From the NCBI RefSeq assembly GCF_036240795.1, contig NZ_CP108454.1, positions 124,001 through 188,000 on the forward strand: 64,000 bases of DNA. The letters run 5' to 3'. The notes beneath the pieces are model-generated. The model was not told where the DNA came from and searched no databases. It saw nothing but the letters and a program-made list of their open reading frames with translations. The stretch comes from Streptomyces sp. NBC_01268 (GTDB lineage: Bacteria > Actinomycetota > Actinomycetes > Streptomycetales > Streptomycetaceae). This document shows positions 28,519-37,397 of the stretch, piece by piece (within the stretch, counting starts at the first letter, position 1; each line of letters opens with the position of its first letter). The position numbers and the translations under genes were made by a program.

Positions 28519-28521
28519 GGC

Positions 28522-29757
28522 ATGGCCCAGACCGAGATCATCCCGGATTCGTCCCCGAAGGCACGGCAGGACGGCCCGAGCGCCTCCGCCGGCTCCGCCC
28601 TGGCCCGCGCGCTGCGCGGCAACGTGCGCCAGTACGGCATGCTGGTCGCCCTCGCGCTGATCGTGCTGCTGTTCCAGATCTGGACGGACGGCATCCTGCT
28701 CCAGCCGCTGAACATCACCAACCTGATCCAGCAGAACGGCTACATCCTCATCCTGGCGATCGGGATGATGATCGTCATCATCGCCGGGCACATCGACCTC
28801 TCGGTCGGCTCCCTGGCCGCCTTCGTCGGGGCGGCCGCCGCGGTGATGATGGTCGAGCACCACGTGTCGTGGCCCGTGGCGATGCTGGCCGCGCTGCTGA
28901 TCGGCGCGCTGGCCGGCGCCTGGCAGGGCTTCTGGATCGCCTACCTGGGGATCCCTTCGTTCATCGTCACCCTGGCGGGCATGCTGCTGTTCCGCGGCGG
29001 CACCCAGATCCTGCTCCAGGGACAGTCGGTGGCGCCGTTTCCCAAGGGCTTCCAGAACATCAGCAGCGGGTTCCTCCCCGAGGTCGGCCCGCAGACCAAC
29101 TACCACAACCTCACCCTGCTCCTTGGTCTCGCGGTGCTGGCCGTCGCGATCCTCCAGGAGCTGCGCGGACGGCGCCAGACCGCTTCGTACGGGCTGGAGG
29201 TGCTCCCGCTCGGGCTGTTCCTCGCCAAGCTGGCCGTGATCACCGCGGCCGTGGCCGTCTTCACCCTGCTGCTGGCCAGCTACCACGGCGTGCCGATCGT
29301 GCTGCTGATCCTCGGCGCGCTGCTGGTCGGCTTCGGCTACCTGATGCGCAACTCCGTCATCGGACGGCACACCTACGCCATCGGCGGCAACGAGGCGGCG
29401 GCGAAGCTTTCCGGGGTGAAGAGCAAGCGGGTCGTCTTCCTCGCCTTCACCACGATGGGCGTCCTCGCGGCCCTCGCCGGACTGGTCTTCGCCGCGCGCC
29501 TGAACGCCGGCACCCCGCAGGCCGGCATCAACTTCGAACTGGAGGCCATCGCCGCCGCGTTCATCGGCGGCGCCTCCGCCAGCGGTGGCGTGGGCACCGT
29601 CCTGGGCGCGATCATCGGCGGCCTGGTGCTCGGCGTGCTCAACAACGGCATGTCCCTGGTCGGCGTCGGCACCGACTACCAGCAGGTGATCAAGGGCCTG
29701 GTCCTGCTCGCGGCCGTCGGCTTCGACGTCTACAACAAGCGACGGGCCGGTTCCTGA
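28522..29757 (+). CDS. mmsB: Multiple-monosaccharide ABC transporter permease
   Basis: 411 residues, about ten hydrophobic spans, BPD_transp_2 (RbsC/GguB) type. Conserved blocks include AIGMMIVIIAGHIDLSVGS, LGIPSFIVTLAGMLLFRGG, HTYAIGGNEAAAKLSGV and an AAAFIGGASASGGVGTV end motif. It forms the channel for the ChvE/MmsA system and is the last gene of the operon, followed by a hairpin terminator. Confidence 0.94.
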   Translation: MAQTEIIPDSSPKARQDGPSASAGSALARALRGNVRQYGMLVALALIVLLFQIWTDGILLQPLNITNLIQQNGYILILAIGMMIVIIAGHIDLSVGSLAAFVGAAAAVMMVEHHVSWPVAMLAALLIGALAGAWQGFWIAYLGIPSFIVTLAGMLLFRGGTQILLQGQSVAPFPKGFQNISSGFLPEVGPQTNYHNLTLLLGLAVLAVAILQELRGRRQTASYGLEVLPLGLFLAKLAVITAAVAVFTLLLASYHGVPIVLLILGALLVGFGYLMRNSVIGRHTYAIGGNEAAAKLSGVKSKRVVFLAFTTMGVLAALAGLVFAARLNAGTPQAGINFELEAIAAAFIGGASASGGVGTVLGAIIGGLVLGVLNNGMSLVGVGTDYQQVIKGLVLLAAVGFDVYNKRRAGS

Positions 29758-30119
29758 CCGTCGCCTCCGAGCCTCCAGCGATTCCGGTGCCGCCCCGCCT
29801 CCGGGCAGAGAGGCGGGGCAGGCGGCTCCGGTGGCCCCCGGGAACCGCATCCTGCGGCGGGTGCCTGACTCAGTGACCGTCGACCTGCCGGATCCAGTCG
29901 GGCGTGGGGGCAGGCGGAGATCCTCACGGGCCGCCGTACGCGCACGGAAGTCGTCGCCCACCGCCTTGCGGTCCCACGCCCGCCCGACCTGGGCTGATCC
30001 CCGACCGTCACCCGACCGGGTGGCCCGGGCCGGCGAGGAGCCGGCCCGTCCGCACGGGCCGGTCCGACGACCCGTGCGGGGAAGTGCTGGGGTCAGCCTG
30101 GTCTCTTGACCCTCCCGTG
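29758..30119. other. Intergenic region between mmsB and the mutarotase gene
   Basis: About 360 bases, no intact gene. It contains the mmsB terminator and, at 30026-30048 and 30050-30079, two more short inverted repeats that may end the minus-strand epimerase gene. A minus-strand stretch ending near 29878 reads PDWIRQVDGH before a stop and could be the tail of a lost gene, but the support is weak. Confidence 0.45.
29793..29818. terminator. Hairpin terminator after mmsB
   Basis: 9-bp stem CCCCGCCTC with 29810-29818, 8-nt loop, about 40 bp past the stop. Confidence 0.65.
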
Positions 30120-31286
30120 TCAGAGGGTGGCGAAGGAGTGGACCGTCGTCGAGCGGTAGGTCCGTCCGGGACGGAGCACGGTCGACGGGAAGGACGGCTG
30201 GTGGGGCGAGTCGGGGAAGTGCTGGGTCTCCAGGCAGAAGCCGTCACCCTGGCGGTAGACCTTGCCGGAGGAACCCGCGAGCGTGGCGTCGAGGAAGTTC
30301 CCGCTGTACAACTGCACGCCCGGCTCGGTGGTCGCGATCTCCATCACGCGGCCGTGGACGGGTTCAGTGATGGTCACGGCATGCTGCGGAGCATCGGTGA
30401 GCCCCTTGTCGAGCACGAAGTTGTGGTCGTATCCGCGGCCGAAGACGACTTGTGGGTGCGCCTCGCGGATGTCCCGGCCGATGGGCTTGCCGTGGCGGAA
30501 GTCGAAGGGGGTGTGCGCGACCGCGGCGAGTTCACCGGTCGGGATGAGGGTGGAGTCGACGGGGGTGTAGCGGGACGCGGCGATCCTCAGCGTGTGGTCG
30601 AGGATGCTGCCGCCGCCTTCGCCCGCGAGGTTGAAGTACGTGTGGTTGGTGAGGTTCACGATGGTGGGCCGGTCCGTGACGGCCTCGTAGTCGATACGGA
30701 AGTCACCGCGGGGCGTGAGGACGTAGTCGACCCGGACGCGCAGGGTGCCGGGGTACCCCATCTCGCCGTCAGCGCTGACATAGCGCAGGGTGAGGCCGGT
30801 GTCCCGCCCTCGCGCGTACGGCTCGACGTCCCACACCCGCTTGTCGAAACCCTTGTCCCCGCCGTGCAGGCTGTTCGGGTCGTCGTTGAGGGGGAGGCGG
30901 TACGTCCTGCCGTCGAGCGTGAAGGCGCCGCGCGCGATGCGGTTGCCGTAGCGGCCGATGATCGCGCCGAAATACGGGCTGCCCGCCACGTAGTCCTCGA
31001 GGTGGTCGAAGCCCAGCGACACGTTCGCGTACCGCCCACGCCGATCAGGTGTTTCGAGGGCCTGGACGATCCCGCCGTACGACAGCACGCGCAGCCGGGT
31101 GCCTCCCGCGGCCACGGTCCAACGGTGGACGCGTGTGCCGTCGGGCAGGGTCCCGAAGGGCTCTTTCATCGGCCTTTCACCCCGCGGCTCCGCGCCGTCC
31201 GAGGCGAACGCCGGGGCCGTCCCCACGGCCGCTGCCGCCACTCCGGCGGCGCCCGCCGCCATCACCGTACGTCTGTTGATGGTCAT
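30120..31286 (-). CDS. Secreted aldose 1-epimerase (mutarotase)
   Basis: 388 residues with an export signal that has a twin-Arg motif (NRRTVMAAG) and an Ala-rich core ending AFASDG, so probably Tat-exported. The fold and motifs are GalM-type: LSYGGIVQALETPDRRG, GRYGNRIARGAF, PNSLHGG, the acid His in VNLTNHTYFNLAG and the base Glu in CLETQHFPDSPHQP. It interconverts anomers of sugars released outside the cell, which would speed uptake of arabinose and xylose by the neighbouring importers. Confidence 0.9.
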   Translation of the reverse strand: MTINRRTVMAAGAAGVAAAAVGTAPAFASDGAEPRGERPMKEPFGTLPDGTRVHRWTVAAGGTRLRVLSYGGIVQALETPDRRGRYANVSLGFDHLEDYVAGSPYFGAIIGRYGNRIARGAFTLDGRTYRLPLNDDPNSLHGGDKGFDKRVWDVEPYARGRDTGLTLRYVSADGEMGYPGTLRVRVDYVLTPRGDFRIDYEAVTDRPTIVNLTNHTYFNLAGEGGGSILDHTLRIAASRYTPVDSTLIPTGELAAVAHTPFDFRHGKPIGRDIREAHPQVVFGRGYDHNFVLDKGLTDAPQHAVTITEPVHGRVMEIATTEPGVQLYSGNFLDATLAGSSGKVYRQGDGFCLETQHFPDSPHQPSFPSTVLRPGRTYRSTTVHSFATL

Positions 31287-31395
31287 GTCGTCGTGGCTCC
31301 TTGACAGAGAGGGTTCCGTGCTTCGTCACATGTTCGAGATCGTGGCGTGGCGGATCGGCCGTCGGCGAGCGAGCCGCCACGCCGGTGTCGGGTCG

Positions 31396-32862
31396 TCACC
31401 GCTGCAGCGTCAGCAGGCCCGGCCGGTAGGGCAGGAGGCCGTAGTCGACGCCGTCGGAGCTGGGGCTGCGTCCCTGGTAGAGCAATTGCAGACGGCAGGG
31501 ATCGACGGTCATGGTCTGATCGGCGCCGGTGCGGATCAGTTCGCCGTGGCTGATGTCGTCGGTCCAGGTGGCGCCGCTGTTGGCCTTGCCGGCGAAGGGG
31601 GTGCTCTCCGTCGCGGCCTGGGGTGTCCATGAGCCGTTGAGGCTGGTGGCCGTGAACGAGCGGAAGTACCGGCCCCGCGAACCGATCGCCTCGACGAGCA
31701 TGAGGTAGCGGTCCTGGCCCTGGAGCTTGTAGACCTGCGGGGCTTCGAACAGGTTGTTCGTCGTGTCACTCATGACCACGGTCGAGGTCGTGCCGAAGCT
31801 GCCCGGAAAGTTCCCGATCGGCATACCGGCCCGGTAGATCCTGCCGTTGTCACCGGCGAAGAACAGGTACATGGTGGTCCCGTCAGCGATGAGCGTCTGG
31901 TCGATGGGGCCTGTTCCGGAGTCGGCGATGGTTCCGGAGAAGAGCTCCTTCGGGGACGACCACCCCTTCGGGTCGGTGGGGTCGTTCGACGTCCGGTAGG
32001 AGAAGGAGGTCCCACCCCACTGGTAGGCGAGCACCCAGATGTTCTTCGGCGCGAAGTAGAAGAGCGTGGGCGCCACGGTGGAACTCGACATGGCGTTCTG
32101 GCCGGCCGAGGCCATCTCCGACCAGTTCGTGAACGGGCTGAAGCTCATCGAGCCCCAATTCGTCCCGGTGTCGTGCGTCGTCGCGTAGACGAGCTGCTTG
32201 CCGTTGTGCGGGACGACGGTGAAGTCCTTGAGCGAGGCCCACCCCGGCTTGGGCTGTGCCAGCGCGCCCGTCGAGGTCCAGCGATAGGTCGACGGAAGAT
32301 CGCACACGCCTGGGTTGCCGGCGCCCACCTGGACGAGTTGCCACTGCTGGTTGGCGCCGCCCCAGTCCTCGTACTGGACGATGTTCGCGCCGTCGGCGGT
32401 GGAACCGCCCTGCACTTCGAGGGCCTTGTCGCTCTGGCGCGCGATCAACCGCACGTAGCCGCCCGAGCTGTCGGCGAGCCGCCACTGCTGGTTCGCGGCG
32501 TTCAGGTCGGTCCACTGGACGATCGGAGCGCCGTTGGCGGTCGATCCGCCCTGGACGTCCAGCACCTTGCCGGAGTGGCGGGACTTGATGCGGTAGTAGC
32601 CGCCGCCGGCGTCGACGAACTGCCACTGCTGCTGGTTCTGGTCGTTCCTGGTCCACTGGGTGAGGCGCGCGCCGTCCCCGGTCGCCAGGTTGTAGACGTC
32701 CAGGGCCTTACCGCTGTTGCGGTTGACCAGCACGTACCAGGCGTTGGGTTCGACGCTCGCCGCGGCGGCGGGCGGGGCATTGAGGAGAGCGGCCCCGAGT
32801 AACAAGGACGACAGGACCGCGAGCACGAGACCCAGGATCAGGGGTGGATGGCGAAAACGCAT
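31396..32862 (-). CDS. Secreted GH62 alpha-L-arabinofuranosidase with ricin-type (CBM13) domain
   Basis: 488 residues from the ATG at 32862 (AAGGAG 10 bp upstream). A signal peptide ends near PPAAAAS. Residues ~40-170 form a ricin-B/CBM13 lectin domain with three similar repeats ([39 protein letters not shown], each followed by a QQW). The C-terminal ~310 residues are a five-bladed GH62 domain, with candidate catalytic positions in [21 protein letters not shown] and [12 protein letters not shown]. It removes arabinose side chains from arabinoxylan. A LacI-type operator upstream links it to the arabinose genes. Confidence 0.92.
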   Translation of the reverse strand: MRFRHPPLILGLVLAVLSSLLLGAALLNAPPAAAASVEPNAWYVLVNRNSGKALDVYNLATGDGARLTQWTRNDQNQQQWQFVDAGGGYYRIKSRHSGKVLDVQGGSTANGAPIVQWTDLNAANQQWRLADSSGGYVRLIARQSDKALEVQGGSTADGANIVQYEDWGGANQQWQLVQVGAGNPGVCDLPSTYRWTSTGALAQPKPGWASLKDFTVVPHNGKQLVYATTHDTGTNWGSMSFSPFTNWSEMASAGQNAMSSSTVAPTLFYFAPKNIWVLAYQWGGTSFSYRTSNDPTDPKGWSSPKELFSGTIADSGTGPIDQTLIADGTTMYLFFAGDNGRIYRAGMPIGNFPGSFGTTSTVVMSDTTNNLFEAPQVYKLQGQDRYLMLVEAIGSRGRYFRSFTATSLNGSWTPQAATESTPFAGKANSGATWTDDISHGELIRTGADQTMTVDPCRLQLLYQGRSPSSDGVDYGLLPYRPGLLTLQR

Positions 32863-32930
32863 CAGAACAGCTCCTTCGGGGGACGGAGGTGGGTGGACTC
32901 GACGAACCGGGGGCGGCCGCGGCGCAGAAA

Positions 32931-32944
32931 TGTTAGCGCTCACA
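32931..32944. promoter_or_regulatory. LacI-type operator upstream of the GH62 gene
   Basis: TGTTAGCGCTCACA, a near-perfect palindrome with the same AGCGCT centre as the araB operator. It lies 70 bp upstream of the GH62 start on the minus strand. Confidence 0.75.
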
Positions 32945-33014
32945 ATCTGGCGAACATCCGTGCGCTCGGACCATTCACGAGGATTCCTCGGGATGGAGGG
33001 GGCGCGGGGGCGCG

Positions 33015-33845
33015 TCAGCCCTTGGTGGCGCCCGCGGTGAGGCCGCCGATCAGCTGACGCTCGGCGACGGCGTAGAAGGCGAGGGCGGGGACCATGGCGA
33101 GCACGATGTAGGCGAGGACGAGCGCGTAGTCGGTCGAGTACTGACCCTGGAACTGCTGGACACCGACGGGGATCGTCTGCCATTGCGGGTCGTTGAACAC
33201 CAAGAGCGGCAGAAGGAAGTTGTTCCAGCTCGCGACGATCGCAAGCACCGAGACCGTGCCGAGCGCCGGCCGCGCCATCGGCAGCAGGATCTTCCAGAAG
33301 AAGCGGAGCTTGCCGCAGCCGTCCATGATGGCCGCCTCCTCGACCTCGGCCGGGATGGTCCGGAAGAAGCCGCGCAGAATGATGATCGTCATGGGGAGCC
33401 CGAAGGCGGCCTGCGGGAGGATCACTCCGAGCGGGTTGTCGAGCAGGTCGAGCGTGCGCAGCAGCAGGAACAACGGCAGGACGGCCACCGCGAACGGGAA
33501 CATCAGCCCGATCGTCAACAGCGTGGAGAAGAGCTCCCTGCCCCGGAAGGCGTAGCGGGCGAGCACGTACGCCGCCATGGCGGAGGCCGCGACCGTGCAG
33601 AAGGTCGTGCCGATCGCGATGCCCGCGCTGTTGGCGATCTGCCGCCAGAACATCCCGTCGCCGAGGATGCCGGTGTAGTTGCCGGTCTTCCAGTGCGCCG
33701 GCAACCCGAACGGATTGCTCGTCAGCTCGCCGGTGCTCTTGAACCCGGAGATCACCGCGTAGACCAGCGGTCCGGCGACGAAGGCGGCGATCAGCCAGAC
33801 CACGGTGTGTGTCGACAGGCCGCGTACTGCCCTGCGCGCGTTCAT
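33015..33845 (-). CDS. bxlG: Xylo-oligosaccharide ABC transporter permease (MalG type)
   Basis: 276 residues, six hydrophobic spans. The coupling loop [21 protein letters not shown] is the EAA motif of MalG-type sugar permeases. Third gene of a minus-strand operon after the binding protein and first permease; its start overlaps the upstream permease stop by 4 bp. The synteny (binding protein, two permeases, divergent LacI regulator, GH3 enzyme) matches the bxlEFG-bxlR-bxlA arrangement known in Streptomyces, so xylobiose or xylo-oligomers are the likely cargo. Confidence 0.88.
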   Translation of the reverse strand: MNARRAVRGLSTHTVVWLIAAFVAGPLVYAVISGFKSTGELTSNPFGLPAHWKTGNYTGILGDGMFWRQIANSAGIAIGTTFCTVAASAMAAYVLARYAFRGRELFSTLLTIGLMFPFAVAVLPLFLLLRTLDLLDNPLGVILPQAAFGLPMTIIILRGFFRTIPAEVEEAAIMDGCGKLRFFWKILLPMARPALGTVSVLAIVASWNNFLLPLLVFNDPQWQTIPVGVQQFQGQYSTDYALVLAYIVLAMVPALAFYAVAERQLIGGLTAGATKG

Positions 33846-34843
33846 CGGCCGCCTCCCGTCGTGACGGCCCCGCTCAGGTCACGGCGGAGTACGTAACGCT
33901 GGTAGAAGAGGGAGAAGACCAGGCTGATCATGAACAGCACCACGCTGATCGCGCTGGCGTAGCCGACCTGGTAGCGCTTGAACCCGAACTGGAACATCGA
34001 GAGGGCCATCGTCTCGGAGGAGTGGTTGGGGCCGCCGGTGGTCATGACCCAGACGAGGTCGAAGAGCTGGATGGCCCCGATGACCGAGAGGAAGGCGCTG
34101 ATCCGGATCGTCGGGCCGAGCAGCGGCAGCGTCACGTACCGGAATCGCTGCCAGGCTCCGGCGCCGTCGATGGAGGCGGCATCGAGGATCTCGCGCGGGA
34201 TGCCCTGCAGCCCGGCGAGGAAGAGCATCATGTGGAAGCCGAAGTACTTCCAGGTCATGACCAGGAACAGGGTCGGCATGACCGTCGAGGGATCGGCGAG
34301 CCACCTGCCCCGCAGCCCCTCCAGGCCGAGAGCGCCGACAAGGTGGTCGGCCACGCCGTCCCCGGGGAGGAAGACCATCGTGAAGAGGACCGCCGTGACC
34401 ACCTCGGACAGGACGTACGGCGCGAAGAACAGCATCCGGTAGACCGCCCGGCCGCGCAGCTTCTGGTTGAGGAGTACGGCGGTGAACAGCGCGAAGGGCA
34501 ACTGCACCGCGACCGAGAGGACGATCAGGTACAGCCCGCGCCCCATGTCGCCGAGGAAGACCTGATCGGCGAACAGCTTCGTGTAGTTCTCGAGGCCGAT
34601 GAAGTCGTCCAGGGGGCCGATCCCGCCCCACTTGAAGAAGCTGGTGCGAACGGCGACGACGATCGGGGCGAGGACGAAGACCAGGAAGAGGACCAGAGCC
34701 GGGAGGAGGAACCAGGCGACCGACACCCAGCTTCGCAGCCCGCGCGGGAGCGACCGGGCCGTGGCGGGCGGGCGGACCGGTACGGCGTTCTCCGTCCGCT
34801 CCTCGGCCGGGCCCTTGACCGGGCCCTTCGTCGGGGTGGCCAC
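33842..34843 (-). CDS. bxlF: Xylo-oligosaccharide ABC transporter permease (MalF type)
   Basis: 333 residues from GTG 34843 (a GTG at 34855 overlapping the upstream stop is an alternative; neither has a strong ribosome-binding site). A basic cytosolic N-terminus is followed by six hydrophobic spans; the EAA loop reads [20 protein letters not shown]. Pairs with the MalG-type gene to make the membrane channel. Confidence 0.87.
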   Translation of the reverse strand: MATPTKGPVKGPAEERTENAVPVRPPATARSLPRGLRSWVSVAWFLLPALVLFLVFVLAPIVVAVRTSFFKWGGIGPLDDFIGLENYTKLFADQVFLGDMGRGLYLIVLSVAVQLPFALFTAVLLNQKLRGRAVYRMLFFAPYVLSEVVTAVLFTMVFLPGDGVADHLVGALGLEGLRGRWLADPSTVMPTLFLVMTWKYFGFHMMLFLAGLQGIPREILDAASIDGAGAWQRFRYVTLPLLGPTIRISAFLSVIGAIQLFDLVWVMTTGGPNHSSETMALSMFQFGFKRYQVGYASAISVVLFMISLVFSLFYQRYVLRRDLSGAVTTGGGR

Positions 34844-34847
34844 GGAG

Positions 34848-36140
34848 CTAGGCACTCTTCGCAGCCTCGGTGATCGACCGGGTGACCTGCTCGGGCGTCT
34901 TCTTGCCCGCGATGAGGTCGGCGACGCTGTCGTTGACCTCCTGGCCGACCGCAGGCGGATAGGCCTGGTCGAGGAAGAGCTGGAAACCCGTCGCCTTGAC
35001 CAGGTGGTCGGCGACCACCTTCTTGTTGGCGTCGGTGAGCTGTCGCTCCGCACCCTTGACCACCGGCAGGTAGCCGTTGGAGGCCAGCAGCTTGGACTCG
35101 TTCTCCAGAACGAAGAACTTCAGGAAGTCCAGCGCTTCCTTCGGAGCGCCCTTGCGCACCGCGAAGCCACCACCGCCGCCGAACACCTCGGTGGCCCGGC
35201 CGACACCGCCGTCGACCGTCGGGAAGGGAAAGAAGCCCAGGTCCGCTCCGAGGTCGGCGCCCGCGTCCTTCTGCACCGACGGTCCCCACTGCCCCATCAG
35301 CTCCATGGCGGCCTTGCCGTTGCCCATGGTCGCGGCCTGGCCGCCCGGCGTGGCGTAGCCGGCGCCGAGGAAGCCCGCCTGGAACGGCCGGAGGTCGACC
35401 AGCTCCTTGAGATGGGTACCGGCCTGGACGAAGCCGGCGCCGTCGAAGTTCTTGCCGGTCGCGGCCTGTTGCAGTGCGGGGAGGCCCGCGACGCGCATCG
35501 CGAGGTAGGCCCAGTAGTAGTGGCCCGGCCACTTCTCCTTGCCCGCGAGGGCGATCGGAGTGACGCCCGCCGTCTTGAGCCTCCTGACCACGTCGAGGAA
35601 CTCGCCCCAGGTGGCCGGCGGCGCGGTGATCCCGGCCCTGGCGAAGAGCTTCTTGTTGTACCAGAATCCGACCATGCCGATGTCGTAGGGCACCCCGTAG
35701 GTACGCCCCTCGATCTGATAGGCCTGCAGCGACACCGGAGTGAGGTCGGACGACCAGCCGAACGCGTCGGTGAGGTCCTCGACAAGGCCCGCGTCGACCT
35801 GCTGCTGCAGCACGCCCCCGCCCCAGGTCTGGAAGACGTCGGGGAGCTTGCCTGACGAGCTGGTGGCGGTCAGCTTGGACTTGAACGCCTCGTTCTCCAA
35901 CGAGGTCGTGCGGATCCCGATGTCCGGGTGAGCGGCCGTGAACGCCGAGGCTATCTGCGGGAAGAGGGACTTGCCCGGTTCCGTCGTGGCGATGTTCCAC
36001 CACTCGAAGGACACCTTGCCGTCGGCCGCCGGCTCGCCGCCGGAGCCGCCACCGCCGCAGGCCGCGGCCAGCGGGACGGACAGAGCGGTCAGGGCCGAGA
36101 AGGCCAGGAACTTTCGTCGGCTCGGGGGAACGCCGGCCAT
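34848..36140 (-). CDS. bxlE: Xylo-oligosaccharide-binding lipoprotein (BxlE-like)
   Basis: 430 residues, extracellular family-1 solute-binding protein. The N-terminus combines RRKFLAFSAL (Tat-like twin Arg) with lipobox LAAAC at about residue 28. Typical blocks follow: VSFEWWNIATTE, LPDVFQTWGGGVLQ, YGVPYDIGMVGFWYNK and an AAMELMGQWGPS segment. It captures the sugar outside the membrane and is first of the operon. A good promoter and a CGAA-N5-TTCG box lie upstream. Confidence 0.9.
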   Translation of the reverse strand: MAGVPPSRRKFLAFSALTALSVPLAAACGGGGSGGEPAADGKVSFEWWNIATTEPGKSLFPQIASAFTAAHPDIGIRTTSLENEAFKSKLTATSSSGKLPDVFQTWGGGVLQQQVDAGLVEDLTDAFGWSSDLTPVSLQAYQIEGRTYGVPYDIGMVGFWYNKKLFARAGITAPPATWGEFLDVVRRLKTAGVTPIALAGKEKWPGHYYWAYLAMRVAGLPALQQAATGKNFDGAGFVQAGTHLKELVDLRPFQAGFLGAGYATPGGQAATMGNGKAAMELMGQWGPSVQKDAGADLGADLGFFPFPTVDGGVGRATEVFGGGGGFAVRKGAPKEALDFLKFFVLENESKLLASNGYLPVVKGAERQLTDANKKVVADHLVKATGFQLFLDQAYPPAVGQEVNDSVADLIAGKKTPEQVTRSITEAAKSA

Positions 36141-36174
36141 GAGACCTCCGGGGTGAGGGATGCCATTGCGAGCT

Positions 36175-36187
36175 CGAAAACCTTTCG
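36175..36187. promoter_or_regulatory. BxlR-type operator (CGAA-N5-TTCG) before bxlE
   Basis: CGAAAACCTTTCG is an inverted CGAA/TTCG pair with 5-bp spacing, the repeat type reported for BxlR-like regulators of xylan genes. It lies between the bxlE promoter and start codon. A related TCTCGAATTC follows at 36194-36203, and a weaker GCGAAAAGTTTGC lies at 36320-36332 near the regulator start. Confidence 0.65.
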
Positions 36188-36214
36188 TAACTTTCTCGAA
36201 TTCCGCGCTGCCAC

Positions 36215-36243
36215 AAACTAGGAAGGCAGGGCTCCTCGGTCAA
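36215..36243 (-). promoter_or_regulatory. Promoter of the bxlEFG operon
   Basis: On the minus strand TTGACC (36243-36238) and TAGTTT (36220-36215) are separated by exactly 17 bp, a good sigma-70-type pair. The transcript would begin near 36208, just before the CGAA-N5-TTCG box, so a bound repressor would block elongation or initiation. Confidence 0.7.
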
Positions 36244-36286
36244 GACCTGCCACCGAACTTCCCCCAGAGGTCTGCCAGTTACGGGG

Positions 36287-36292
36287 TTGACA
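36287..36292 (+). promoter_or_regulatory. Candidate -35 box for the bxlR-bxlA-GH43 transcript
   Basis: A consensus TTGACA on the plus strand, 83 bp before the regulator's TTG start. The -10 region, about 17 bp on, is not well conserved and overlaps the GAAACTCTTGCGAAAAG stretch. Confidence 0.4.
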
Positions 36293-36374
36293 AGCAGGTC
36301 ACACGGCCGGAAACTCTTGCGAAAAGTTTGCGGTACTTGTCGCCGGACGAAGACGTCCGCGCAGAGGAGATGAG

Positions 36375-37388
36375 TTGAGCGAGCCGCGTCCGACCCTGGC
36401 CGTCATCGCCGAGGCGGCAGGGGTCTCCCTGGCCACCGTGTCCAAGGTGGTCAACGGTCGCCCCGACGTCGCACCCGCGACGCGCGAACGGATCGAGACC
36501 CTGCTGCGATCCCATCGCTACCTCCAACCCGGCCGGGAACGCAGGGCCCGCAGGTCGGGCCTGGTCGACCTGATCATCGGCGGTCTGGACAGCGCGTGGG
36601 CGGTGGAGATACTGCGTGGCGTCGAGGCCGAGTGCGCCCAGCGGAGCGTCGGCACCGTCGTGTCGCTCGTCCCTCCGGGCGAAGCCACGCCGTCGAGCTG
36701 GGCCGCACTGCCGGTCCTGCACCACAGTGACGGCGTCATCCTCGTCACCGCCTCGGTCACCCAGGCCCAGCGCGCCCAGGTCGAACAGGCCGGGGTGGCG
36801 CTGGTCGTCATCGACCCGATCGACCTGCCGGACCAGGGCGTGCCGAGCATCGGAGCGACCAACTGGGCGGGCGGCCTCGCCGCCACCGAGCACCTGTTGG
36901 AGCTGGGGCACCGCCGGATCGCCACGATCGGCGGGCGCAAGGAGATGCTCTGCAGCCAGGCCCGCATCGACGGGTACCGGGCAGCCCTGGAGCGGGCCGG
37001 GATCGAGGTCGACCGCGATCTGATCCGGTTCGGCGATTTCCAGCACGAGAGCGGCTTCCGGTGCGCGCAGGAACTGCTCGCCCTCCCCGAGCCGCCGACG
37101 GCCGTCTTCGCCGGTAGCGATCAGCAGGCGATGGGCGTCTACGAAGCCGCCCGGCAGCGCGGACTGAGCATCCCGAATGACCTCAGCGTGGTCGGCTTCG
37201 ACGACCTGCCGATGGGCGAATGGCTGTCACCTCCCCTGACGACGGTACGTCAGCCGCTGGAGGAGATGGGCCGCCTCGCCGCCCGCGCACTGTTCCAGCT
37301 TCTGGAAGACCAACCCCTGGTCAGCCCCCGGATGGAGCTCTCGACCGAACTCAAGGTCCGGCTCTCCACAGCCCCGCCTCGCCTCTAG
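36375..37388 (+). CDS. bxlR: LacI-family regulator of the xylan locus (BxlR-like)
   Basis: 337 residues from TTG 36375, preceded by AGAGGAGA. The HTH is IAEAAGVSLATVSKVVNGR, followed by a LacI-type sensor domain (GVILVTASVTQAQ, VSIGATNWAGG-like region, FDDLPMGEWLSPPLTTVRQP). Divergent from bxlEFG and only 9 bp before the GH3 gene, it should repress both directions until xylobiose or a xylo-oligomer is present. Confidence 0.9.
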   Translation: MSEPRPTLAVIAEAAGVSLATVSKVVNGRPDVAPATRERIETLLRSHRYLQPGRERRARRSGLVDLIIGGLDSAWAVEILRGVEAECAQRSVGTVVSLVPPGEATPSSWAALPVLHHSDGVILVTASVTQAQRAQVEQAGVALVVIDPIDLPDQGVPSIGATNWAGGLAATEHLLELGHRRIATIGGRKEMLCSQARIDGYRAALERAGIEVDRDLIRFGDFQHESGFRCAQELLALPEPPTAVFAGSDQQAMGVYEAARQRGLSIPNDLSVVGFDDLPMGEWLSPPLTTVRQPLEEMGRLAARALFQLLEDQPLVSPRMELSTELKVRLSTAPPRL

Positions 37389-37397
37389 GAGAACCCC

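Noticed and set aside
26884..29961. 1025-codon open frame on the minus strand
   Set aside because: It is antisense to mmsA and mmsB; its residues are the Ala/Gly/Asp/Val-rich mirror typical of GC-rich genes, and the plus-strand proteins carry all the motifs.
29860..30000. Possible lost gene ending in PDWIRQVDGH on the minus strand
   Set aside because: The frame is closed by a stop a few codons upstream and a frameshift would be needed; too little to name a family.
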